From Talpa occidentalis (Eukaryota; Chordata; Mammalia; Eulipotyphla; Talpidae), in NCBI RefSeq assembly GCF_014898055.3, contig NW_023601212.1, positions 44,194,329 to 44,258,328 of the forward strand: 64,000 nucleotides of DNA, in the 5' to 3' direction. Position numbers and translations under genes: made by a program. Under the pieces are notes generated by a model. That model worked only from the letters and a program-made list of their open reading frames with translations, searched no databases and was not told the origin of the DNA. Positions 1 through 11,348 of this stretch are shown here, piece by piece; the first letter of the stretch is position 1; each line of letters begins with the position of its first letter.

Positions 1-300
1 ATGAAGCTGACAAGAGGGAAGAAACAGATAACATTCAAAGGAAAACCAATCAGGCTGACATCAGACTTCTCTGAAGAAACACTACGGGCAAGGAAAGAGT
101 GGAGGGACATAGTCAACAGACTCCAAGAAAACAGATGCCAACCAAGAATACTCTATCCCGCAAAGCTCTCTTTCCTCCATGAAGAAAGAATATGGACCTT
201 CCCAGACAAAGAGAAACTCCGGAATTTCATTGCGACTAAACCCCCACTCCAAAAAATACTACAAGGAATCCTAAAGCCAGAACCTCAGAGGGACGAATAA
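1..300 (+). CDS. L1 ORF1p, C-terminal fragment (copy A)
   Basis: This 99-residue open frame runs from the window edge to a TAA at 298-300. It matches the C-terminal part of ORF1 in copies B, C and D residue for residue apart from a few substitutions. ORF1p is the trimeric RNA-binding chaperone that packages L1 RNA in a cytoplasmic ribonucleoprotein; this fragment covers the end of the RNA-recognition region and the C-terminal domain. The methionine at position 1 is internal, as the same frame continues upstream in the other copies. No stop or frameshift is visible in the part present, but the upstream integrity is unknown. ORF2 follows after a 73-base spacer. Confidence 0.9.
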   Translation: MKLTRGKKQITFKGKPIRLTSDFSEETLRARKEWRDIVNRLQENRCQPRILYPAKLSFLHEERIWTFPDKEKLRNFIATKPPLQKILQGILKPEPQRDE

Positions 301-373
301 CAACGAAAGAAGACCAAAAAAAAAAAAGTTATTAAAAGAATAAATAAATAAAATGAAAGGAAAGACAAACATA

Positions 374-3300
374 ATGGCAAATACAGATGCTAACATATCA
401 ATATTAACTCTAAATGTAAATGGACTAAACTCTTCAATAAAAAGACACAGAGTTGCAGCCTGGATTAAGAAACAAAACCCAACCTTTTGCTGTCTCCAGG
501 AAACACATTTAGCTACAAAAGATAAAAATAGGCTCAAAGTCAAAGGATGGAAAACAATCCTACAAGCAAATGGGCCAAAAAAGAAAGCAGGAACAGCTAT
601 ACTTATATCAGATAAAACAGACTTCAAACTCAAAAAAATAAAAAGAGACCCCAATGGTCACTACATTATGATCAAGGGGACAATACTTCAAGAAGAAATA
701 ACACTCATTAACATATACTCACCAAACGAAAGAGCACCAAAATATATCAGACAACTGTTGTCCTCTCTGAAAACAGACATCAGAGAAAACACATATGTAG
801 TGGGAGACTTCAACACACCACTATCAACAATGGATAGATCAACAAGACAAAAAATAAGTAAAGAAACTAAAGCTCTAAATAAGGACCTAGAGCATTTGGG
901 CTTAACAGACATCTATAGAACACTAAACCCAAAACAAACGGAGTACACATTTTTCTCAAGCGCACACGGATCATTCTCCAGGATCGATCACATACTGGGG
1001 CACAAGACAAACATCAACAGATACACCAAGATTGAAATCATACCAACCATCTTTTCTGACCACGAAGGCATCAAACTAGAAATAAATCATAAAAAGAAGG
1101 CAAGGAACTATCCTACCTCATGGAGATTAAAAGCCACACTACTGGAAGACCACTGGGCTAACGAGGAGATCAAAGAAGAAATTAAAAAATTCTTTGAATT
1201 GAATGACAAGGAGGACACCAATATCCTAAATGTATGGGATGCAGCAAAAGCAGTAATAAGAGGAAAATATATAGCAATAGAAGCTCACATCAAAAAACAA
1301 GAAAGAACTCAAAGAAACAACCTAATCTCGAAGCTCAAAGATCTAGAAAAAGAACAACAAAAAAAACCCAAAACCAGTAGAAGAAAAGAAATAATAATAA
1401 CCAAAGCAGAAATAAATGAAATTGAAACTAAAAAAACAATCCAAAAGATCAATGAAACCAAGAGCTGGTTCTTTGAAAAAATCAATAAAATAGACAAACC
1501 CCTAGCCAGGCTCACAAAGGAAAAAAGGGAGAAAGCACAAATACACAGGATCATAAATGAAAGAGGAGAAATCACAACGGACACAGCAGAAATCAAAAGA
1601 ATAATCAGTAACTACTATGAACAGTTATATGGAAACAAGTTCAACAATCTAGAGGAGATGGACAAATTCCTACAACTCTACAATCACCCAAAGCTAGATA
1701 AAGAAGAAATAGAACACCTAAACAGACCAATTACAAGCAGCGAAATTGAAATGGTAATCAAAAACCTCCCCAAAAACAAAAGCCCAGGACCTGATGGATT
1801 TACAAACGAATTCTACCAAACATTCAGAGACGAATTAGTGCCTATCCTTCACAAACTCTTCCAAAAAATTGAGAAGGAAGGGACAATACCAAATCGTTCT
1901 ATGAAGCCAATATTACACTAATACCAAAACCGAATAAGGACAACACAAAAAAGGAAAACTATAGGCCAATCTCCCTAATGGACACTGATGCAAAAATCCT
2001 CAATAAAATTTTAGCTATCAGAATCCAACAATGTATCCATAAGATAATTCACCACGACCAAGTTGGATTCATTCCAGGGGCACAAGGATGGTTTAACATC
2101 CGAAAATCAATCAACGTTATCCAACACATCAACAAAAAGAAATATAAAAACCATATGATAATATCAATAGATGCTGAGAAAGCTTTCGACAAAGTGCAAC
2201 ACCCATTCATGATAAAAGCCCTTGAAATTCTTGGGATACAGGGAACATACCTCAACATCATAAAGGCCATCTATGACAAGCCAACAGCCAGTATCATTCT
2301 CAATGGTGAAAAGCTGAAAGCAATTCCATTAAGATCTGGAACAAGACAAGGATGTCCACTCTCACCACTGCTTTTCAATATAATACTGGAAGTCCTAGCC
2401 AGAGCAATAAGACAAGAGAAAGACATCCAAGGAATCCAAATAGGAAAAGAAGAAGTCAAACTATCACTATTTGCAGATGATATGATAATATACATAGAGA
2501 ACCCCAAATCTCCACAGAAAAACTAATTCAACTCATCAATCAATTCAGTAAAGTGGCAGGATACAAAATCAACATGCAAAGTCAGTAGCCTTCCTATACA
2601 CAAACAATAAATCTGAAGAAGAAGAAATCAAAAAAACCGTCCCTTTTATTATCGAAACAAAAAAAATCAAATATTTGGGAATAAATCTAACAAAAGAGGT
2701 AAAGGACCTATACAAAGAAAACTATAAAACACTGTTAAAAGAAATAGAAGAAGACACAAAGAAATGGAAAGACATCCCCTGCTCATGGATTGGAAGAATA
2801 AACATTATTAAAATGGCCATCCTACCAAAAGCAATATACAGATTCAATGCTATTCCAATCAAAATCTCAATGGCATTCTTCAAAGAAATAGAACAATTAT
2901 TGATGAAATTCATATGGAATCACCAAAAACCCCAAATAGCCAAAGCTCTACTGAAAAAAAAAGAAGGAAATGGAGGCATCACACTCCCAGACTTCATACT
3001 ATACTACAAAGCCATAATCATCAAAACTGCATGGTATTGGCACAAGAACAGACATACAGACCAATGGAATAGAATAGAAAATCCAGAAATAAACCCACAG
3101 ATTTATGGTCAACTAATCTTTGACAAAGGAGCAAAGACTATGCATTGGAGCAAAGAAAGTTTGTTCAATAAATGGTGCTGGGAAAACTGGGTCGCTACAT
3201 GCAAAAGAATGAAGCTTGACCACTACCTCACACCATACACAAAAATCAACTCAAAATGGATTAAAGAACTAGACATAAGACCTGAAACCATATAATACAT

Positions 3301-4198
3301 AGAAGGAAATATAGGCGAAACACTACGGGATTTGCACATCAAAGACATCTTTACAGACACATCACCCAAAGCAGTGATAGTGAAGGCAAAGATAAACAGC
3401 TGGGACTACATCAAATTAAAGAGCTTCTGCACAGCAAAAGAGACAATAACAAAAACAAAGAGAAACCCCACCAACTGGGAGAACATTTTTGCACCCAACA
3501 CTAATGATAAAGGACTGATCACAAAAATCTGCAAAGAGCTGATGAGACTCAGCAACAACAAAGAAAATAATCCAGTCAAAAAATGGGCAGAAGAGCTAAA
3601 AAGAAACTTCTCTGAAGAGGAAATGCAAATGGCCAACAGACATATGAAAAAATGTTCAACATCACTTGTAATCAGGGAAATGCAAATCAAAACTACCATG
3701 AGATACCATCTCACACCAGTGAGAATGGCACATATTAAAAAAACTAGCAACAACAAATGTTGGCGAGGATGTGGAGAAAAAGGAACTCTTGTGCACTGTT
3801 GGTGGGAGTGCAAACTGGTCCAACCACTATGGAGAGCTGTGTGGAGATTTCTGGACCTACTAAACATAGAGCTTCCATATGATCCAGCAATTCCACTCCT
3901 AGGTATTTACCCAAAGGACACAGAAACATCAATTCCAAAGAGCACCTGCACCCCTATGTTTATAGCAGCACTGTTTACAATAGCTAAGCTTTGGAAACAG
4001 CCCAAATGCCCAAAAATAGATGACTGGATCAAGAAGATGTGGTACATATATACCATGGAATATTACTCAGCATTCAAAAAAGATAAACACATGCAATTTG
4101 CAGCAACATGGATGGCGCTGGAAGGGATCATGCTCAGCGAAATAAGCCAAAAAGAAAAAGAAAAATACCGGATGGTCTCACTCATAGCAGGAATCTAG
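374..4198 (+). pseudogene. L1 ORF2 (endonuclease-reverse transcriptase), broken, copy A
   Basis: ORF2p nicks target DNA and reverse-transcribes L1 RNA there. The start is set at ATG 374 (MANTDANIS), shared with copies B, C and D; an upstream in-frame ATG at 353 is not conserved. The order is N-terminal APE-like endonuclease ([13 protein letters not shown] and SDH motifs; about 374-1090), reverse transcriptase with FADD at 2470-2481, and a C-terminal CX3CX7HX4C motif at 3758-3811. Compared with the other copies there is a 1-base loss near 1894, another near 2508, another near 2580, and a Lys-to-TAA nonsense at 3293-3295. The endonuclease part is open, but full-length ORF2p cannot be made. The last segment, 3332-4198, is open and ends in TAG. 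Confidence 0.95.
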
Positions 4199-4283
4199 AA
4201 AACTTAAATAAGGGACCAGGAAAATGAATATAAGAAAGTGAAAATCAAAATCAACAAAAAACTATGAACCAGAGACACTTTTT

Positions 4284-4316
4284 GGGGGGTAGGGGGCGGG
4301 AGGGGTAGGATTGGGG
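4284..4316 (+). other. G-rich tract in L1 3' UTR
   Basis: Several runs of three to six G occur within 33 bases just after ORF2. The same tract is present at 43527-43560 (copy D) and as C-rich sequence in copies B, C and E. Polypurine G-rich tracts able to form G-quadruplexes are known in mammalian L1 3' UTRs; folding here is inferred only. Confidence 0.75.
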
Positions 4317-4355
4317 TCATAATGGGGCGTTTGCAATTGTATGGGGGAATATAAA

Positions 4356-4381
4356 AATAAAATTTAATATTAAAAAAAAAA
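4356..4381 (+). promoter_or_regulatory. L1-A polyadenylation signal and A tail
   Basis: AATAAA at 4356-4361 is followed by an A run at 4372-4381, the expected 3' end of a retrotransposed L1 transcript. Copy D has the same arrangement at 43598-43622. Confidence 0.8.
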
Positions 4382-4439
4382 GACTACACCTAGGCATTAT
4401 GTGTTTAAATGATGTGATATCAGAGATGAGAAAATGTCT

Positions 4440-4680
4440 TGAGAGGATAGAAGAAAATAAACTAGAATTTTGTAACCTGAAAAATTATCCTTCAAATGTG
4501 AAGGAAAAGTATTTTCTCAGATAAGCAAAATTTGAGGGAATTTGTTGCCAGAAGACATGCCATGCAGCAAATGTAGTTATTTAGATGATAGAAAATAATA
4601 ATGTATGTCAACATGGCTCTACATAAAGAAAGGGAGAAAATGAAAAAGGAATAAATTAAGGAAAATGAAAAAAAAAAAAA
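4440..4680 (+). mobile_element. Old HAL1/L1 ORF1-like remnant
   Basis: Sequence around 4485-4570 reads like a decayed L1-type ORF1 C-terminus (a stretch resembling 'YPSNVKEKYFLR..KI.GNLLPE') and ends in an A-rich run near 4668-4680. HAL1 elements are ORF1-only L1 relatives with this shape. Identification is by resemblance only; the reading frame is interrupted. Confidence 0.5.
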
Positions 4681-4681
4681 C

Positions 4682-6244
4682 AAAGATCAAAAATGAAACA
4701 CAGTGAAACAACTACACTGAGAGACTTGGAGGCTCTAGAAAGAATTGTACTAGGGATTAAGGACATGAACCTGCTAAGAAGCAGATTATGGAAGTCTTAA
4801 ATATCAGATTTACTCTATTAGGTTTACTAATCTAAGGAGTTGTTTAACTGAGGTAACTTCACCAACCTTGACTGATATTTTGTTAACTATATATTTAGCC
4901 CTAAAGACCTAGGGAATAGACATAGTTACCGTTATACATCAGACATGACTCAAGGCTTCTCTTGATTCCTTCCACACACTTGTCCATATATTGGGTTAAA
5001 TGCTTCTGTCTCTGGTTTTTCACCTACAAAGGCTGCTGTGGTCACACAAAGGACTGTTATCCTTGACCAGTCTGCGTTGCCAAGAGCAACTGTTCTTTAG
5101 CATTGGGGAAAAATACCTGGTTATTCTACTCCCTGATGGTTTAACTTGGCTTGAAATGACCATTTCATCATTTGGTGAGGTAATTGCCATAATATCAAGG
5201 GTTGTATGAGTTCAGGTAGAAAAGAACAAGAAAGTCATTTAACCAAATATGTGTCTAGGTCCCAAGACTTGCTACATTAGCATAAAAAGAGAGAAGGGTC
5301 AGAGAATTCCAGATGAATTGCTCTAACTTGCTGGACCCAAACACTCCATGGTGATACATCCTTCATTCCCATAACTGTCTTTTTTACACACTCATCTCTC
5401 AGAAGCCTTGCAAGACAAGTATCTTGTTCAATCCAGACAATGTTTTTCCTATTTTAATTAAATAAGAATTGTGCAACTGTTATTCTAAATGCACAAATCA
5501 TGGCATTTCAGAAATACTGCATGTGAATAAGCGTGAGACTTAGATCAGAAGTAATTGACCTCAGATGGTTTAAATGAAAGATTTAACAGAACTTATGTCA
5601 TTTATGCTTATATTTCATTGCTCAAATAAGGTCACATGGCAAAACCCAAAATCAATAATGTGGGGATATATGTCATACCCTTAGGGAAATGTGGCAAAGT
5701 CAGAAAGGATAATGGTTGTAAATGAATAATATAAATAACTTCAAAGGACTACAACTCATTTTTTTTTTCTATTTGCTATCAAAAATAGTATATTGACTTG
5801 TAAATATGCCCAAGTTCCCAGGGCCAAATGTTTATTTTGGGCTTATACACCTAGCATTGGAGCTTCTAGAACATCAGTATGAACCTTAACTTCCCAAAAT
5901 ACTATTGGTTTATTTCCCAAAATTGGTTTACCAACATACATATTTATCAGCTATCTGTTTGCCTTTAGTTTTTGTCAGATGTTGGGGGTCAAAATGAAAT
6001 CTTTTTTGTTGTTTTATTGAATTTTTCTGAATATATATCATGCTGATCATCTTTCACATATTTATTGCCCTTTTGACACATTGATTGACAACAAAAAAGA
6101 AAAAGAAAAAATGCAGGAGAGTGAGGAAACTTTGTTCAAAAAGTAAAAGAATAAGAATTTAGTAAAGAATTTAAATTGTCAAATGACATTGATGATATTT
6201 ATGTTTACAAAGTTTGAAAATAATTAAACACTACCTGACAGTAT
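4682..6244. other. A/T-rich sequence, nothing recognised
   Basis: No convincing ORF, RNA gene or repeat family seen. The longest open frame here (5000-5209, 69 codons) has no protein-like features I can recognise. A T run lies at 5759-5768. Confidence 0.5.
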
Positions 6245-6261
6245 AAAGATGATGTCTCTTT

Positions 6262-6456
6262 CATACTGCAGGGAAGCAGAAGGGAGAGGGATGAGAGGGA
6301 GGGAGGGAGGGGCACAGGGGACTGAGGTGATGGTGCACGGGTGCCTTGGGGAAGGAAACTCTACGGAGACTACACCTGAGGGGGTGGGAGGGAGCAAATA
6401 TTGTCTTAAAAATGTAAAAAATGATAAATGTTAAAAGAAAAAAAATAAAATTAAAA
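6262..6456 (+). mobile_element. Short 5'-truncated L1-like 3' end with TSD
   Basis: A G-rich, then A-rich segment flanked by an exact 17-base direct repeat, AAAGATGATGTCTCTTT, at 6245-6261 and 6457-6473. The part with 'actacacctgag' and the A-rich end resembles the fragment at 48903-49124, and both look like 3' UTRs of an L1 subfamily other than copies A-E. The TSD and A tail show it arrived by target-primed reverse transcription. Confidence 0.8.
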
Positions 6457-6552
6457 AAAGATGATGTCTCTTTGATCGACATGGTTATATTATTTTTTAA
6501 CAACTGTGTTTGATTATTGTCTGGAAGCAATTGATAAATATTGACCCTCACT

Positions 6553-6955
6553 AATTCATCCAAAAAATATTTATTCAGTTCCCATATGTGCCAGTCAGGT
6601 TACAGTTGTTAAAGAAACATCAAAGAGCAAACAAATATCACAACCAAATATCTTACTTAAAAACAACATAAGAAATACAATACATTGGATGTAAACGGTG
6701 CCATTCTGGCAAAAAAAGTAAAATACAGAAGTGAGATACAGTGTTTGGAGGTGAGAGTAGAGATTCAAAGATCGCTTAGCTTCTCAAGGGCAACCTAAAT
6801 GATTCAATAAAACCCCTGAAGAAAATGAAGGATAAACAGTTTGAAGATTTGAAGGAACAACTTTCTAGGAATGGACACAGCACTGAAAAGCCCTGAGGTA
6901 TAAAATTCCTGGGGTGGCCAAGGAATAGCAAGACAAGAAATGAATGACAGAAAGA
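6553..6955 (-). mobile_element. L2-like relic
   Basis: The start (aatatttattcag.tcccatatgtgcc) matches the reverse complement of the L2 3' end, and later text (cagcactgaaaagccctgag) fits the L2 body. Heavily diverged, and followed at once by the SINE at 6970. Confidence 0.65.
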
Positions 6956-6969
6956 AGAGTAGATGATGA

Positions 6970-7240
6970 GGGCCTCCCTGGTGGCGCAGGGATTAAACAC
7001 AATGCTATCAAGCTATAGCCAGCCACTGCAGCACTAGTTCCATCCCAGCCAGCCGGCTAACAACACACATGGCGCAGAAGACCTCTCATTGCCTGGCCCA
7101 CTGCTCCCTTCAGCAGTGCATTTCAGTACGTACATCTGCTTGTTCTGCTCCCCACTCTCTCTGGTGAGTCCTCTCACCCCCTACACCTTTGGCTTACACC
7201 CCTGTTCTTGAATGCATAAATAAATAAATGTTAAAAAAAA
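6970..7240 (+). mobile_element. tRNA-derived SINE, older subtype
   Basis: A complete element beginning GGGCCTCCCTGGTGGCGCAG, with an A-box-like TGGCGCAGGGA, a worn B box, the shared body ending TCTGGTGAGTCCTCTCA, and an ATAAATAAATAAATG plus A tail. TSD AGAGTAGATGATGA is exact at 6956-6969 and 7241-7254. Confidence 0.92.
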
Positions 7241-7254
7241 AGAGTAGATGATGA

Positions 7255-9807
7255 AGTTAAAGAAATAGCAATAACACCTGAAGGGGGATCCCATAGCTCT
7301 AAAATACAAAAAAAAAAAAGATGTAAAACAGCATTACCACAATTAAAATATCATAAAAAGAGAAGTTCTAGGGGAAAAAAGTAGAAATAATGGTCTAGAA
7401 GAGTCTTATAACCCATTTAAAAGATTTGAGTCATACTCAGTGAGCCAGAGAAAAAAAGGAATACTTTTAGCAGAAGTGAACCAATTTAACTTGTATGCTA
7501 CCAGCATCTTTCTGCCTTTAAAAAAATTATGTCAGAGTACAAGAGTTGAAGCAAAAGAGAGATAGAGAGAGAGAAATCTAGAGGAATATTAAAATAGTGA
7601 TGTGATGTGATAAGCATAGTTTAGAGTAGAGCTAGTAAGGAGAGCCAACACAATTTTTTGATGGACTGGACATGATGTATGATAAATAGGAAGAAGAAAA
7701 AATGCAATTCTATGTGTTTTAGTCTAAACAAATAGAATAATGAGATTGCTTATCATGAATAAAGAAAATATTGAAAAAATACATTAGGTAAAAAAATATT
7801 ATGTCTGTTTTTCCATATTACATTATAAATGCCTATTACATATTAAGGTAAAGATATAGTAGAGTTTGTTACATGCATCTGAATTTTAGGTCACTATCAG
7901 GAGAGTGAATTAAATAGAGAAAAGTCCAAGAACTTCACCTAAGAGGGGTTCAGGGAATGAATTGAAAACAAGAAAGAAATCAGACTCATGGCCAAGGAGA
8001 TAATGGAGGATTCATTGAATGTTACTGAGGCTTTTAGGATTATCAGAGAGTCAGCTAGTAACGTATATTATCAGGCTTAAAATTATCTGATTTCTAGTTG
8101 GTTTCTGAATCACTAGTACATCCTTTATGCTAAGAATCCAGAAAATTTCCTCCCCTTTTTTATATATTTATCCTACCTAATTACTTATCCTTGTTTCCCT
8201 TCTGCTCTCCTCCCTACTTCCTTCATCCTTACACAACAAAATTATTCATTTCAATCTTTTACCCATACCTTCTTTTCCAGATCTAGAAAACTTGCAAAAT
8301 ATTATTCATTTCCTTTTACTTATTAATTTTTATAGAGACAAAGTTTATAGCCTCTTCTATGAACCTCTTGAGAGATAGTTTTGTTCACGCAAGAGTCTAT
8401 TTCCAATTATATCTTTTTTTATTTTTTGCATGAATACAAAAACATACATTTCACTTCACAAACTATTTTTTTATTTTACTAGTTTAGGTTTCCAAAAAAC
8501 TATTTTGCCTCTAACAATGCACCACTGTTAAATTTTTCCTCAAGAAAGTTTAATAACATCACTTCAGATTTAATGAAACTTCCTTGTTTCACTATATATA
8601 GCCTGTACATGAATTTGTAAGTGTAATTTTAGTATGTTGACTTTCCACTGCTTATTATAAAGAGAAATGGCCTAGCCTTCCTGGTGACTTTTACATTTTA
8701 AACTGAGAACTTACAGGAAGATGACCATTACTTCATCTTCTTTCTCTTACCTTTTCCCCATTTCATCCTACCCTACAAATCTATTCTTAGATTCACCAAT
8801 TCAAACATATTTTTCATGAGGGATATCCCTTTATTAAAGTTTAAAATTAGTAAAGGAGAGGTGAAAATATTTAACTGTTTTTTGTTTTTGTTTTTGTTTT
8901 TGTGGTAAATACCTTAATGCTTCTTATCATGTTACTTCTCTCAGATATTTATTGTACCAAGATTTCTCAATGATTTGGCCCAGGGCTCTGGAAAAAAAAT
9001 CATATTCATTTGTTTTCTTCAGTCATTTATTATGACATTCTGTAAGACTAGAATTCTTTATCAGAATATACTCTGGTACTTGAATTTGAGAGAATTGTGA
9101 TCAGTTGCCTTGTCTTCTGTTTTCCCCCTAAGCTTTAATTTAAAGAATACAATCAAGGTGCAGGCGCTTTCCTGGAGATTAATGATCATTCAGAAAACAC
9201 CCATGTCCCTGGGATGAATATCTAATCATTAATCCTACAGAAACGTAATGTGTGAAAGTCATTATCACCCCCATCAAATGACAATTCTTTTTCTCTCAAG
9301 TAAGTGCATACTTTATTTCAAGTTGATGAAAGGTTGAAGATGGACATTTTGTAGGCAGAAGAGCTCTATTAATTCACTAAACAACAGATATCAGATAAGA
9401 AAAAAAAAAACATGGGCAGGTAGTGAGGTAGTGATATAAATTTTGCTAAAAGGAAAGCAGTTTTAAATTCGGTAAAGTATACACCTGAATAAGGGTAAGT
9501 TAAAATGTTCCCCATTGTCTGCCATTCTTTTGTTTGGATTATGCTTGCTTTCCTAATTAATGTATTGGTAATCAAAATACATTTTTGTTCTTCATTAGAT
9601 TTTTTTTATCAGATTCACTATGTCTTGTTCATAATGTCCTCAAGTAGACAATGTAAATTTTGAGACTCATTTTAAGCCAATTTCTGCACTAATTGTCCTT
9701 CTTTCTGAATGAGTAGGAAGTTCTTTCTTGAAATTACAGGTAAAAGTAAAACTATGTCTAACAACACTAATATTTTCAGATGAAATTATAAAACCACATA
9801 TGGGAAA
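7255..9807. other. A/T-rich sequence without recognised genes
   Basis: No ORF with protein-like features. A (TTTTTG)n-like simple repeat lies at 8878-8901. Part of 7255-7700 may continue the old L2 copy, but I cannot support that strongly. Confidence 0.45.
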
Positions 9808-10345
9808 TTAATTCATTCTTTTATTCAACATATGTCTACTGAGTACCAACCAAGTGCTAGGCTAGACTCTCTTCTAAATACATAACATAGAGCTATGAAG
9901 AAGAGACACATCCCTGTCCTTAGAAAGTATATCATTACAACTAAACAATGAACATATGAATAAAAGATAATCAGATTGATGAGTCCTATGCATAAAATCA
10001 AAGAGTCAATGATTTATGGTGGGATGCTATCTTAAAGAGCTCATGGACGGTTCTCTGAGATGATATTGAGTGTTCCTCAGGGTATAAATGAGTAGGTCAC
10101 ATAAAATATGGATTAGAAATTTGCAAGTAAAGGGAGCAGCAAGTACAAATGCTCTAAGATAATAAAATATTCGGTATATTTAACTAATATAAAGAATGTG
10201 AACTATCTGGAACAGAATAAGAGGACATTGTTGGGTATGATTTGGGATGGACTGACTGGGGAAGATCATCTAAATCCTTACATACTACATTAAGGAATTT
10301 ACTTCTGAGTATTAAGGTAACCACTGGAGAATTTTTTTGAGATTA
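9808..10345 (-). mobile_element. L2 relic
   Basis: The left end (ttattcaacatatgtctactgagtaccaaccaagtgctagg) is the reverse complement of the typical L2 3' end. It continues into L2-like text about small nucleotide blocks such as 'gggagcagcaagtacaaatgctc' and 'ttctgagtattaaggtaaccactgg'. Diverged and non-coding. Confidence 0.75.
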
Positions 10346-10388
10346 TGACAGAAATTGATTTACTTTTGAAAAAATATTTCTCTGATTG

Positions 10389-10656
10389 GTCCTCCCTGGT
10401 GGCGCAAGTGATTAAGCACTGCACTATGAAGCAAGAGTTTCATCCATGGCCGGCCAGAGAGAAACCCACATGGCACAGCAGACCTCTCCTGTCTCGCCTG
10501 CTGCTCCCCTCAGCAGTGTATTTCATTAGATCTGCCTGTTCTTCTCCCCTCTCTGTCTCTGGTGAATCCTCTCACTCCCCAACCCATCTTTGGCCTGTAC
10601 CCCAGCTCTTTTATGCATAAATAAATAAATCTTTAAAAAATAAAATAATTAAAAAA
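10389..10656 (+). mobile_element. tRNA-derived SINE, older subtype
   Basis: Starts CCTCCCTGGTGGCGCAAG, shares the CCCACATGGCACAGCAGACC and CTCTGGTGAATCCTCTCAC blocks, and ends in ATAAATAAATAAATCTTTAAAA. The TSD ATTTCTCTGA(T/C)TG at 10376-10388 and 10657-10669 has one mismatch, so it is a moderately old insertion. Confidence 0.92.
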
Positions 10657-10669
10657 ATTTCTCTGACTG

Positions 10670-11348
10670 CTAACAAAGATGGTTTCTTTAATCAAACTTT
10701 AATCAGATTCCTCTGAGTCATCCTCTCATCTAGGTCTCGAGCTAGGCTTATAAAAACTACAGTCTGTCAACACAAATATCTGCTTTTTGTGTGCCATTCC
10801 TCCCCCCACAAAAATATAAAAGACTTGAACCAATACTAACATAGTTTCTAACAACTCAAAGCTATATCCCTAGAAGCTAGACTCAAGAGCCTCCTTCAAG
10901 TCCTGCCTGGTTAAGCTCAAGGATGCCAAAAGAATTGGCAGTTTGTTCTAGTCAACCTCATGAACTAGACTCGACTTTGTATTTCAGACTCTGTAGGAGT
11001 TAGTACCTAACTTCATTAAGTGCCAACTAGCAAACCAAGATGTCCTAATCATACTAAATAATCCCCCTTCTCACTTTTTGAAAATTTCTGCTTCTCTCAG
11101 ACTGCTCAATCTCCTGTTCACTCCTCTCCCTATTCCATCACTCTACTAAAATTTCCAGTTTGCTCTATACTAATTGAAGCTCAGTCCAGTTTACCCTGGA
11201 CGCTCTATCCTATTGCAGTTGTTAGTATTGAATAAATCTGTTCTTAAGTAAGAATTGAACAGTGAGACAAAACAAGAAGTTAAAGAAGTAGTCTAAGAAA
11301 GCTATTGTGTTAGTATAGTTATAGTATTAATGGTGAGAAGTGGTTAGA
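10670..11348. other. Unique sequence, possible decayed LTR
   Basis: No gene seen. The last 350 bases are C/T-rich and end with 'tattgaataaatctg', which resembles the R-U5 region of an LTR, but no terminal TG/CA pair or TSD could be assigned. LTR origin is only a guess. Confidence 0.3.

Larger units (their letters stand above)
1..4381 (+). mobile_element. LINE-1 copy A, cut by window start
   Basis: L1 retrotransposon in sense orientation. It runs from the end of ORF1 through a short A-rich inter-ORF spacer (301-373), ORF2 (374-4198), a G-rich 3' UTR and an A tail (4372-4381). The 5' part lies outside the window, so full length and the left target-site duplication cannot be tested. It is very similar along its length to copies B, C and D, which marks it as the same recently active lineage. 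ORF2 carries three single-base deletions and one nonsense codon, so this copy is not autonomous. Confidence 0.97.
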
